DNA of 64,000 nt from contig CAJUSK010000007.1 in the NCBI GenBank assembly GCA_910589075.1, positions 77,000-140,999 of the forward strand. The letters run 5' to 3'. The notes beneath the pieces are model-generated. The model was given only the letters and a program-made list of their open reading frames with translations, searched no databases and was not told the origin of the DNA. The stretch comes from an uncultured Lachnospiraceae bacterium (GTDB lineage Bacteria > Bacillota > Clostridia > Lachnospirales > Lachnospiraceae). Shown piece by piece: positions 1 to 7,206 of this stretch (within the stretch, counting starts at the first letter, position 1; every line of letters begins with the position of its first letter). The position numbers and the translations under genes were made by a program.

Positions 1-177
1 ACATAAATGTTCCAATGTATGCATTTCTGCCGTATTCATGCAGGGCTCGTCATTGGGGGAAGTCATACGAAGGTCAAAAGTGGTAATGGTGGCATTCCCG
101 TAAGTATCTTTTCTGGATACATAAATACCGGGTTGCAATTTAACGTGGTCGATGGTGAAGCTGGCTATTTTTTCCAT
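1..177 (-). CDS. luxS: S-ribosylhomocysteine lyase LuxS (N-terminal part, cut by window edge)
   Basis: LuxS cleaves S-ribosylhomocysteine to homocysteine and DPD, the precursor of autoinducer-2, in the activated methyl cycle. Only the first 59 residues lie in the window; the gene runs off the left edge. The translated start MEKIASFTIDHVKLQPGIYV and the later RMTSPN and MNTAE segments are typical of LuxS. The zinc and catalytic motif HTLEH is at residues 53-57 (H53, E56, H57). The start is the ATG at 175-177, preceded on the minus strand by a purine-rich AGGAGA site. It may share a transcript with the DUF5684 and two-component genes upstream, all on the same strand. The family call is secure; the missing C-terminus, including the third zinc ligand Cys, cannot be checked. 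Confidence 0.95.
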   Translation of the reverse strand, partial: MEKIASFTIDHVKLQPGIYVSRKDTYGNATITTFDLRMTSPNDEPCMNTAEMHTLEHLC

Positions 178-236
178 TTTAATTTCTCCTGTTTTTTATA
201 TTTTTCCCGCAGATGGGCGGGGGTTTTGCAATATGG

Positions 237-689
237 TTATGGCCTGCGATATCGTGAGCGGTTAAAGCCCAGAATGACGATAAAAAGGGGTTGCAATACA
301 ATCAGTCCCAGGGCAAATCCCAGGCCGTGGCCGAAGGCTTTGGCCAGTTTATATTCTTTTACAGAGGAAAGGATGCATCCCACAAACAGCAGGCAGGCGG
401 CTGCCAGTGTCAGGTATCTCTCTCCAACGCTCAAAAGAAAAGAGCCGGTCAGTGTACATACATAATACACAGGGCAGATTCCCGCGTTCCAGGAAATGCC
501 GAAGTCAATCCATGTGCTGTAAACCGGTATCAGAGATTTCCACCCCTCCACACCGGCTTTTGTGTAGACTTTCCATTTGCCCACTGCGGAGAGAAGGGTC
601 AGACAGTTGACTCCGATTATAATGATATAAATGAATACCAGAACTGTAGTCCCGGCAGTATTTGACAGATAAGCAAAAGTGTCCGGCAT
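237..689 (-). CDS. DUF5684-like multi-pass membrane protein
   Basis: This is a protein of about 150 residues with four hydrophobic segments, roughly at residues 10-32, 60-75, 80-102 and 115-138. The pattern KAGVEGWKSLIPVYSTW after the first segment, followed later by LAKAFGHGLGFALGL, is characteristic of the DUF5684 family of small membrane proteins, whose function is unknown. I chose the internal ATG at 687-689 because AAGGGG lies 6-7 bases upstream; the longer frame from 719 has no such site. It lies between a response regulator and luxS on the same strand, so it is probably the third gene of a four-gene transcript. The context gives no clear job. Confidence 0.7.
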   Translation of the reverse strand: MPDTFAYLSNTAGTTVLVFIYIIIIGVNCLTLLSAVGKWKVYTKAGVEGWKSLIPVYSTWIDFGISWNAGICPVYYVCTLTGSFLLSVGERYLTLAAACLLFVGCILSSVKEYKLAKAFGHGLGFALGLIVLQPLFIVILGFNRSRYRRP

Positions 690-740
690 ATGATTTCCCC
701 TTATGAGACAATCATACAAAAAGTAAGAGGAAAAGTCAAA

Positions 741-1430
741 TTACACCTTAAACCGATACCCTACACCCCAAATGGTTTCAATGTACTGGGGTTTAGCAGT
801 GTCAAATTCAATTTTTTCCCGGATTTTCTTGATGTGTACGGTCACTGTGGCAATATCGCCGATGGAGTCCATATCCCAGATTTTACGGAACAGCTCTTCT
901 TTTGTAAATACATGGTTGGGATTTTCAGCCAGGAAGGTAAGGAGATCAAATTCTTTGGTTGTGAAATTTTTTTCCTCTCCGTTTATCATAACACGTCTGG
1001 CCGTTTTATCAATGCGTATACCGCGGATTTCCACAATATCATTGGTCTGGGCCTGGGAACCAACCAGACGGTTGTATCGCGCCATATGGGCTTTTACCCT
1101 GGCCACCAGTTCGCTGGGGCTGAAAGGCTTGGTAATATAGTCGTCGGCGCCCAGCCCCAGGCCTCTGATTTTGTCAATGTCTTCTTTTTTGGCGGAAACC
1201 ATCAACACGGGTATATTTTTTGCCTCACGGATTTTTCTGCATACTTCAAAGCCGTCAATGCCCGGGAGCATCAGATCCAGAATAATCAGGTCGAAGTCTT
1301 CTGCAAGCGCTCTGGCAAGTCCGGTATCCCCCGCATTTTCGATATCCACTTCAAATTCGCTCAGTTCCAGATAGTCCTTTTCCAGGTCGGCAATCGCTTC
1401 TTCATCTTCAATGATTAATATTCTGCTCAT
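741..1430 (-). CDS. OmpR/PhoB-family response regulator
   Basis: This is a DNA-binding response regulator of 229 residues. The receiver domain spans residues 1-120, with acidic pocket E8-D9-E10, phospho-acceptor D52 in LDLMLPG, S79 and K101 in the KPF turn. A C-terminal winged-helix domain follows at about 130-229, ending in the family hallmark TIWGVGYRFK. The start overlaps the end of the histidine kinase gene by 23 bases, which implies translational coupling; the two form a cognate pair. The target genes cannot be read from the sequence, though DUF5684 and luxS immediately downstream are candidates for co-transcription. Confidence 0.92.
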   Translation of the reverse strand: MSRILIIEDEEAIADLEKDYLELSEFEVDIENAGDTGLARALAEDFDLIILDLMLPGIDGFEVCRKIREAKNIPVLMVSAKKEDIDKIRGLGLGADDYITKPFSPSELVARVKAHMARYNRLVGSQAQTNDIVEIRGIRIDKTARRVMINGEEKNFTTKEFDLLTFLAENPNHVFTKEELFRKIWDMDSIGDIATVTVHIKKIREKIEFDTAKPQYIETIWGVGYRFKV

Positions 1431-2907
1431 CGTTTTCCACCTCTCTATATTTTCTGATTACAAAATGCAGGCAGGCGCCTTCATTTTCCTTACTGGTAGC
1501 CCATATGTATCCGCCATGATCTTCAATAATCTTTTTTACAATGGAAAGCCCGATTCCGCTGCCCCCTTTGGATGAGTTCCGGGATGCGTCCGTGCGGTAG
1601 AAACGTTCAAAGATATTACTCAGATCTTTGGCGGCAATTCCCTTGCCGTTGTCCTCGATTTCCACCCGGATGGAGTCGATCTCATCCAGAATGCGGATGT
1701 CGATCACTCCCTGGGGTTTGTCTATATATTTGATACAGTTGCTGATAATATTATTTACCACACGTTTGAGCTGTTCCGGGTCGGCGATGATCCGCACGTC
1801 CGGTTCTACCAGATTGGAATAGTTAAGACGGATATTCTCGGATTCCAGCTCCAGTCCCACTTCTTCCACACAGTCCCGGAAATATTCATTGACATTGATT
1901 CTGTGGAAATTATAGGGGATACGATTGGAGTTAATGCCGGAATAAAAAGTTAATTCATTGATCAGGCGGTCCATGTCATTGGCTTTGTTGTAGATCGTGC
2001 GGACATATTTGGCCATTTTTTCAGGTGTATCTGCCACACCGTCCATCAGACCCTCTACATACCCCTTAATGGCTGTAATAGGGGTTTTAAGATCATGAGA
2101 AATATTGCTGATCAACTCTTTGTTCTGTTTTTCACTCAGGACTTTTTCTTCGGTGCTTTCTTTCAGACGCAGGCGCATATCTTCATAATTGCGAAAAAGA
2201 TCGCCAAATTCTCCCTTTTCTTCTGTGGTGAGGGAATAATCCAGATTGCCCTCAGCGATTTTCTGCATGGCGGTGTTCAGGTTCCGGATAGGCCTGAATA
2301 CGCCTTTATGAATCCACTGTGTCAGCATACATGCTGTAAACAACAATATCAGTGTAATGGCAATCATCATATCCATCAGAAAAGACTGGGAGAACAGTTT
2401 GCTGATGGGAGTTACGATGAAGATACTGCCATCAGAACCATCGGAAAAGACAAAGTCAGCCTGTTTTACCAGTTTCTGTAGCTGATTATAATAATAGCCG
2501 GTGTCGGGGACCGAAGTGTCGTGCCCATAGGGGGGCAGATTTTGAAAAATACGGCTTGCTGCTTTCTGACTGCCGGTATAATACATTTCCTGTCCCTTAC
2601 GGACGATGATATAAGAACCTTTTTCTACTGCCTGGCTGTTCAGTGTGGAGAGGAAGGTTTTGTCTTCCAGCTTTTCCGGGGAGTCTTGAATGATTTCCTG
2701 AAAACGGTAAAACAAAAGTTCTGTCTGTTCTCCGCTGTTTTGAATGGAATTGGAAAGTGTTTCGTAATCTACCGTTTCAAAACCATATTCCCGTTGCAGG
2801 GTATGTGTCATATAGGTACCGATGCTCATATAAGCAACGGCCATCAGAACAAGGGGCAGGATGACCATCGTGCCGAAAGTGATCAGGAGCCGTGTCCGCA
2901 ATTTCAT
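1408..2907 (-). CDS. Two-component sensor histidine kinase (HAMP type)
   Basis: This is a membrane histidine kinase of 499 residues. Transmembrane helices lie at about 7-30 and 178-198 and enclose an extracellular sensor region of about 145 residues. A HAMP linker follows at about 200-252, then the dimerisation domain with phospho-acceptor H271 in SHDLKTP. The ATPase domain has the N-box (NNIISNCIKY), a G1 box (DNGKGI), an F-box (FERFYR) and a G2 box (GGSGIGLSIV), so it looks complete and active. It is the first gene of the minus-strand group kinase-regulator-DUF5684-luxS. The sensor region resembles nothing I can name, so the signal is unknown. Confidence 0.92.
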   Translation of the reverse strand: MKLRTRLLITFGTMVILPLVLMAVAYMSIGTYMTHTLQREYGFETVDYETLSNSIQNSGEQTELLFYRFQEIIQDSPEKLEDKTFLSTLNSQAVEKGSYIIVRKGQEMYYTGSQKAASRIFQNLPPYGHDTSVPDTGYYYNQLQKLVKQADFVFSDGSDGSIFIVTPISKLFSQSFLMDMMIAITLILLFTACMLTQWIHKGVFRPIRNLNTAMQKIAEGNLDYSLTTEEKGEFGDLFRNYEDMRLRLKESTEEKVLSEKQNKELISNISHDLKTPITAIKGYVEGLMDGVADTPEKMAKYVRTIYNKANDMDRLINELTFYSGINSNRIPYNFHRINVNEYFRDCVEEVGLELESENIRLNYSNLVEPDVRIIADPEQLKRVVNNIISNCIKYIDKPQGVIDIRILDEIDSIRVEIEDNGKGIAAKDLSNIFERFYRTDASRNSSKGGSGIGLSIVKKIIEDHGGYIWATSKENEGACLHFVIRKYREVENDEQNINH

Positions 2908-3020
2908 AGAAAGACCTCTTTTTGTTCAGAGTATGGAGTTTCACAGGTATCATTATAGCATGTACTGTTGTTTGTAGGTATAAATCGGTCATGATTTTAT
3001 TCTAAAATATTCATAAACAA

Positions 3021-3049
3021 TTGACATTATCGAAAAAATATACTATTTT
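3021..3049 (+). promoter_or_regulatory. Predicted promoter of the perR-like gene
   Basis: TTGACA at 3021-3026 and TATTTT at 3044-3049 are separated by 17 bases in a very AT-rich stretch. The -35 is perfect and the -10 is weak. It places transcription start near 3056, just ahead of the palindromic operator at 3061. Confidence 0.55.
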
Positions 3050-3060
3050 ATTACTATAAA

Positions 3061-3083
3061 AATAATAATCATTTCTATTATTG
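3061..3083. promoter_or_regulatory. Candidate Fur/PerR-type operator
   Basis: AATAATA on the left mirrors TATTATT on the right around a 7-8 base centre, in the AT-rich style of PerR and Fur boxes. It lies between the predicted promoter and the start of the PerR-like gene, as expected for autoregulation. The match to the classical 7-1-7 box is imperfect. Confidence 0.5.
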
Positions 3084-3101
3084 TAAATTTGAGGAGATTG
3101 T

Positions 3102-3494
3102 ATGGCATTAAAATACAGCAGACAGAGAGAAGCGATCAAAGAATTTCTGACAGACAGAAAAGATCATCCCACTGCAGATGCGGTTTATATGGAAGTACGC
3201 AGGGAATTTCCAAATATCAGTCTCGGTACAGTCTACCGGAATCTGACATTGCTTGCGGATCTGGGAGAGATTGCCAGAGTGAATGTGGGCGACGGCGTGG
3301 ATCATTTTGATCCCAACACGGCGCTGCACTATCATTTTATATGCAGGGAATGCGGATGTGTGCAGGATCTGGATATTGACAATATTGTCAATATCAATGA
3401 GATGGCATCGGCAAATTTTGATGGTGAAATTGGTGGTAATGTTACCTATTTCTATGGAATCTGTGGAAAATGTAAAAGAAAACAATATTCCTGA
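3102..3494 (+). CDS. perR: Fur-family regulator, PerR-like peroxide sensor
   Basis: This is a 130-residue Fur-family repressor. An N-terminal winged helix (about 1-75) contains the recognition segment SLGTVYRNLTLL (about 40-51). The dimerisation half carries two zinc CxxC pairs, C81/C84 and C121/C124, and the metal-site residues D70, H76 and H78 in HFDPN...HYHF. This matches the PerR arrangement D85/H91/H93 of Bacillus subtilis. GAGGAG lies about 5 bases before the ATG. A reverse rubrerythrin follows 96 bases downstream; in clostridia such genes are classic PerR targets, which supports PerR over Fur or Zur. The assignment within the family is inferred from context. Confidence 0.82.
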   Translation: MALKYSRQREAIKEFLTDRKDHPTADAVYMEVRREFPNISLGTVYRNLTLLADLGEIARVNVGDGVDHFDPNTALHYHFICRECGCVQDLDIDNIVNINEMASANFDGEIGGNVTYFYGICGKCKRKQYS

Positions 3495-3590
3495 AAAGGT
3501 CGTATTGCATGTGTGCGGGCTGCGTATAAATTTTCCATTATCGGGACATCCTTTTAACAACATGTAAACAGTGGAAAAGGAGAAAACATC

Positions 3591-4130
3591 ATGAAATTTA
3601 TATGTCAGGTATGTGGTTATGTACATGAAGGGGACAATCCCCCGGAGCGCTGCCCGGTATGCAATGCCCCTGCGGAAAAATTCAAGGCACAGACAACCCA
3701 GGACAGTTGGGCGGCAGAGCATGTGGTGGGTATCGCCAAAGGTGTCAGCGAGGATATTATGGCAGATCTGCGTGCAAATTTTAACGGAGAATGTTCAGAA
3801 GTGGGTATGTATCTTGCCATGTCAAGAGTGGCTCACAGAGAAGGTTATCCGGAAATCGGCCTTTACTGGGAAAAAGCAGCCTGGGAAGAGGCAGAACATG
3901 CGGCTAAATTTGCTGAACTGCTGGGCGAAGTTGTAACGGATTCCACAGAGAAGAACCTGAAAATGCGTGTGGATGCGGAATATGGTGCAACGGGCGGCAA
4001 ATTTGACCTTGCAAAACGTGCAAAAGCCCAGAATCTGGATGCAATCCATGATACCGTTCACGAGATGGCTAAGGACGAGGCAAGACATGGGAAGGCGTTT
4101 GCAGGTTTGTTGAAAAGGTACTTTGGCTGA
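3591..4130 (+). CDS. Reverse rubrerythrin (rubredoxin domain first)
   Basis: This is a 179-residue non-haem iron peroxidase that reduces hydrogen peroxide and protects anaerobes from oxygen. The rubredoxin-like iron centre is N-terminal, with C5, C8, C21 and C24, and the four-helix di-iron ferritin-like domain follows (about 45-179), with ligand motifs ECSEVGMY, EEAEHAAKF and KDEARHGKAF. This order is the reverse of classical rubrerythrin and matches the oxygen-induced, PerR-controlled revRbr proteins of clostridia. GGAG precedes the ATG with good spacing. It lies downstream of the perR-like gene and may be read from the same or its own promoter. Confidence 0.93.
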   Translation: MKFICQVCGYVHEGDNPPERCPVCNAPAEKFKAQTTQDSWAAEHVVGIAKGVSEDIMADLRANFNGECSEVGMYLAMSRVAHREGYPEIGLYWEKAAWEEAEHAAKFAELLGEVVTDSTEKNLKMRVDAEYGATGGKFDLAKRAKAQNLDAIHDTVHEMAKDEARHGKAFAGLLKRYFG

Positions 4131-4160
4131 GGGAAGAAGTGCAAAAAGATAAAGTGTTTG

Positions 4161-4195
4161 AGAGGAATGGGCGCCTGGGCGTTCATTCCTCTTTG
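4161..4195 (+). terminator. Rho-independent terminator after rubrerythrin
   Basis: AGAGGAATG at 4161-4169 pairs with CATTCCTCT at 4184-4192; the inner bases also pair through G-T wobbles to extend the stem to about 14 pairs. The U-tract is short (TTT). Confidence 0.65.
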
Positions 4196-4241
4196 GGATG
4201 TAAGGGTACAGGAGACTGATTGCAGAGAGAAAGGATGGCAG

Positions 4242-4862
4242 ATGATGATAAACAGAGAGGATATGCTGGAACTGACAAGAAGAATGACACTATCCAGGAC
4301 TTCCATTACGAGAGTTGCGGGATGTTATATGGATGGAGCGGGAGAGATTGACGGCACATTTAATACGAATTTTCTGAATCTTTCCTCGGCTGAACGAAAA
4401 AAAAATCTTGCTATGGCAAAAACCGTACCATTTTCCCGAACCAATGAACAGCTCAGGTCATACCGGTTCGGGGCAGACAGCAGGGGGCCGGGCAGTATGT
4501 GGCAGCTTCTGATGGCCATGAAAAGCTGCGGCCTGAAAAATGATGCACTGATGGATACCTTTTATGAACTGGTGGGAGAAAAATATGAGAGAAGGGGCCC
4601 CTGTGCTGTTTTTGTATTTCATGACCGATATGATGTGCCGGTGAAAGCAGCGGATAAAGTGCGGCTTGGAGAATCGGAAGAAGTGTATGAATATCTGATT
4701 TGCACAATCAGCCCGCTGGTTGGGGAATATGAACCGGGAAAGCCGGAGTGTGGCTTTTTATTTCCGGCGTTTACCGACAGAAGCGCCGATCCTGAGCAGG
4801 CAGCTATATTTTTTGCAGAGGATAAACGTCATAGTGTCACACCTTTTTCACTTTTTACATAA
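4242..4862 (+). CDS. DUF4317-family protein, short or truncated
   Basis: This is a 206-residue soluble protein. The N-terminal motifs (ITRVAGCYMDGAGEID, SSAERKKNLAMAKT) and the central GFLFPAFTDRSAD segment fit the DUF4317 family, whose function is unknown. From memory that family is nearly twice as long. Here the frame ends shortly after FPAFTDRS, in an AT-rich stretch, so this copy is either a short form or has lost its C-terminal half. AAGGA at 4231-4235 supports the start at 4242 or 4245, not the upstream in-frame ATG at 4158 that lies in the terminator stem. It sits between two ferritin-fold oxidative-stress genes, a link that is only positional. Confidence 0.65.
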   Translation: MMINREDMLELTRRMTLSRTSITRVAGCYMDGAGEIDGTFNTNFLNLSSAERKKNLAMAKTVPFSRTNEQLRSYRFGADSRGPGSMWQLLMAMKSCGLKNDALMDTFYELVGEKYERRGPCAVFVFHDRYDVPVKAADKVRLGESEEVYEYLICTISPLVGEYEPGKPECGFLFPAFTDRSADPEQAAIFFAEDKRHSVTPFSLFT

Positions 4863-4894
4863 ACTGATAAAAAGGCATGTGGGAGCGTTTCCCT

Positions 4895-5443
4895 ATGGAA
4901 AATAAGACGGCCCCGCTGGAAAATCTCTGCAGTTTTCAGGGGATGAAGCCAGCTATGATGGAATTGCCATATCCGCCTATTCGCGCAGAGGAGAAAAATC
5001 TGTCTTTTGCAAATCTGCTCAGTGTGGATTATTGTGGTTCCGTATCAGAATTATCTGCGATTACACAGTATATCAACAATGAAAACAGACTGTCCTGTGA
5101 AACATGTTCCGTAGCGAAGGTAATTCTGAGCATTGCCATGGCAGAAATGATGCATTTGCAGAAATTGGGAGAACTGATTTATCTTTTGGGTGGCGATGTG
5201 GATTATGTGGCAAAATACTGTGACCGGAAGAAATTCCTGTGGACACCTGCTTATCTGACGATTCCCCGCAGCGCAAAGGAAATGCTGCTGGCCGATATTG
5301 AGAGTGAAAAACAGGCCATTGGGCAGTATGAAATGCATATCCGGATGATACAGGATGGTTGTGTGAACGCTGTATTAAAAAGAATCATCCAGGATGAAGA
5401 ATATCATATCATGCTGTTGCAGGCAATGCTGAAAGAACTGTGA
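4895..5443 (+). CDS. Ferritin-like domain protein
   Basis: This is a helical protein of about 182 residues with the ferritin-like four-helix pattern. Likely metal-ligand motifs are SELSAITQYI (about 55-65), AEMMHLQKLGEL (about 92-103), IESEKQAIGQYE and QDEEYHIMLL near the C-terminus, the usual E...ExxH pairs. It resembles the manganese-catalase/CotJC and bacterioferritin-like side of the superfamily more than rubrerythrin. I chose ATG 4895 because GGGAG ends 9 bases before it; the frame could start at 4877 but the nearest purine run is too close. It follows the DUF4317 gene by 32 bases. Storage, catalase and spore-coat roles cannot be separated from sequence alone. Confidence 0.75.
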   Translation: MENKTAPLENLCSFQGMKPAMMELPYPPIRAEEKNLSFANLLSVDYCGSVSELSAITQYINNENRLSCETCSVAKVILSIAMAEMMHLQKLGELIYLLGGDVDYVAKYCDRKKFLWTPAYLTIPRSAKEMLLADIESEKQAIGQYEMHIRMIQDGCVNAVLKRIIQDEEYHIMLLQAMLKEL

Positions 5444-5477
5444 GGAGACGGCAAAGGGACAATGGCAGCAGGCAGGG

Positions 5478-6251
5478 TTAAAAAATCATAAGAAATGCAA
5501 GCAGATTTTCAAAAACCGAATTTTCTCCCAGTTCCATGGCGCCCCATTTCGGCGCTCTGCGGCTGAAAGCTTTCAGATTGCCGTTGGGCGTCATATGCCA
5601 TGTGTGCATGGAATATGTCTGCATATCTCTGTCTGCCGATGCTGCCAGCAGGCGGGCCGCATGGTCACAGTTATTTGTATAAATCCGGTATAACGGCAGG
5701 GACGCATCCCGGCTCATTGCTTCCAGTTCCTCATCCAGCTTTTCCCGTTCCGCTTTGTCTGTGGTCTGAGCCCATAGCAGATACAGAGCTGCAAAGTCCT
5801 GCTCCGCCTGTATATAGGGTTTGGTGCTCTCCAGTATACATTCCATATCGGATTCTGTAATGTTGCGGTACAAGGCCCAGTCGTAGTTGTCTGTCAGTTG
5901 ATCTTCGTCCAGTTCCAGATTACCGGTCTGTAAAAACCGGGAAACTTCCTCCGCATCCATAGTACCTGTACTCATTTTGCCGACACCGGCTTTTCCCAGC
6001 AGGCTTTCTCCCAGAGAATACTGCATTCCATTAAAACTGAAAACAGTGCCGGCGCCATCTGCATCTACCAGCATCAGGATACTGTGTCCCAGTCCCTTCA
6101 TACCATCCGCATTTACAATATAATAGAGCTGGCAATCTCCCTCTGTCAGTGCAGTGTCCCTGAGGGTTATTCGCATGGACAGACACAGGCACAGATAAAA
6201 AGTAAGCCCGCAGAGCAACAGGATGCGTAGATAGTTATGCTTGTTTTTCAT
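5478..6251 (-). CDS. Exported protein of unknown function, possible papain-like fold
   Basis: This is a 257-residue protein with one N-terminal hydrophobic helix (about 8-25) that should anchor or export it. I do not recognise a named family. Two short motifs stand out: GLGHSIL (about 53-59) and YRIYTNNCDHAARLL (about 190-204). The His-before-Cys layout with an NNC motif resembles permuted papain-like (DUF4105 or NlpC/P60-related) proteins, which would make H56 and C197 candidate catalytic residues; this is inference only. Start ATG 6251 has AGGAAA about 7 bases upstream; the longer frame to 6476 overlaps the glycosylase gene and is not credible. It overlaps the upstream glycosylase gene by 17 bases, so the two are probably translated together. 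Confidence 0.6.
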   Translation of the reverse strand: MKNKHNYLRILLLCGLTFYLCLCLSMRITLRDTALTEGDCQLYYIVNADGMKGLGHSILMLVDADGAGTVFSFNGMQYSLGESLLGKAGVGKMSTGTMDAEEVSRFLQTGNLELDEDQLTDNYDWALYRNITESDMECILESTKPYIQAEQDFAALYLLWAQTTDKAEREKLDEELEAMSRDASLPLYRIYTNNCDHAARLLAASADRDMQTYSMHTWHMTPNGNLKAFSRRAPKWGAMELGENSVFENLLAFLMIF

Positions 6252-7092
6252 AGTTTTTCCTGCCATGTGATTTTGCAAACTCCTGTTTATGTGTCTGGGC
6301 ATAATAAAATATGTACTGCTGCATAATGCCGGCGGCATTTCCATACTGTGGAAAGGGATTGACACCATGATATTTTTCATCAATGGTACGGGAAATCCAG
6401 GTATCCACCGGCGCCAGAGCGGTGCGCCCATAGGCAAACAGGCTGATACAGCCTGCCACTTTATTCCCCACACCACAGACCGTTTTCAGTGTGTCCAGAA
6501 GGTCTGTATCCTGATATTCATGCAGTTGGTCTAAATCAATGTGTCCCAAAGCCACCTTTGTAACGGCATCTCTGATATAGGGCGCCCGATAACCCAGTCC
6601 GCACTGTCTCAGCTTGTCTTCGGACAGGCCGAGAAGATGCTGCGGGTCAGGAAATCCGTAGACTGTTTCATGGTCTGTATGAATTGGATCTCCGAAACCG
6701 GACGAGAGCAGTTCTACCGCATGTTTGATGGCGGGGATGCTCTTTCTCTGGGAAATTATAAAAGTAATGAGCATTTCCCAGGGGTTCTGGCGGAGAATCC
6801 GGATTCCCTTTCCGGCAAGGGCTGCCTCCGTGAGACAGACATCTTCCGGGGGGATTGTTTTTCGAATGTTTCTGTAATTTCTGCCCAGATCAAAATAATC
6901 ATACCAGAAGTCGTGCCAGTGCTTTGGCGAACAGTCCACTTCATAGTGAGGCCCTTCCTTGTGTCTGATATATAAAAACCGGTTTTCACAGATAAATCGG
7001 TACATGCCGTTTTCGAAACGTTTTACCCGGAAGCACTGGCCGCTGTTTGAAATTTTCTCGAGGTTAAAATCATCCTGTATGGTAATCTGCAC
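6235..7092 (-). CDS. OGG1-type 8-oxoguanine DNA glycosylase/AP lyase
   Basis: This enzyme removes 8-oxoguanine from DNA and nicks the abasic site. The protein has 285 residues: an N-terminal OGG_N beta domain (about 1-105, with SGQCFRVKR), then a helix-hairpin-helix domain. The hairpin CGVGNKVAGCISLFA holds the Schiff-base lysine K211, followed by PVDTW with the catalytic aspartate D230, matching K249/D268 of human OGG1. Length and motif order are complete. It begins close to its own upstream region at 7092 and is followed by an overlapping exported protein gene. Oxidative-damage repair fits the PerR and rubrerythrin genes nearby. Confidence 0.9.
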   Translation of the reverse strand: MQITIQDDFNLEKISNSGQCFRVKRFENGMYRFICENRFLYIRHKEGPHYEVDCSPKHWHDFWYDYFDLGRNYRNIRKTIPPEDVCLTEAALAGKGIRILRQNPWEMLITFIISQRKSIPAIKHAVELLSSGFGDPIHTDHETVYGFPDPQHLLGLSEDKLRQCGLGYRAPYIRDAVTKVALGHIDLDQLHEYQDTDLLDTLKTVCGVGNKVAGCISLFAYGRTALAPVDTWISRTIDEKYHGVNPFPQYGNAAGIMQQYIFYYAQTHKQEFAKSHGRKNYEKQA

Positions 7093-7150
7093 AATGAACT
7101 TCCTTTTTCCTGTTTAAAATTAATCTATTATATCAAATTATTTGGCTTTA

Positions 7151-7159
7151 TGGTATAAT
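7151..7159 (+). promoter_or_regulatory. Extended -10 promoter element of glnA
   Basis: TG at 7151 plus TATAAT at 7154-7159 forms an extended -10 element about 48 bases before the glnA start. No good -35 is seen, as is usual for this promoter class. Confidence 0.55.
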
Positions 7160-7206
7160 TTTTAACATAGAATGTGCATCGGTTAACTGAAAAAGGAGAA
7201 AGGGAT

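Noticed and set aside
180..236. A hairpin CCCGC/GCGGG near 208-224 as a terminator
   Set aside because: The T-run follows only on the plus strand, where no gene ends; on the minus strand it lies between DUF5684 and luxS without a T-run.
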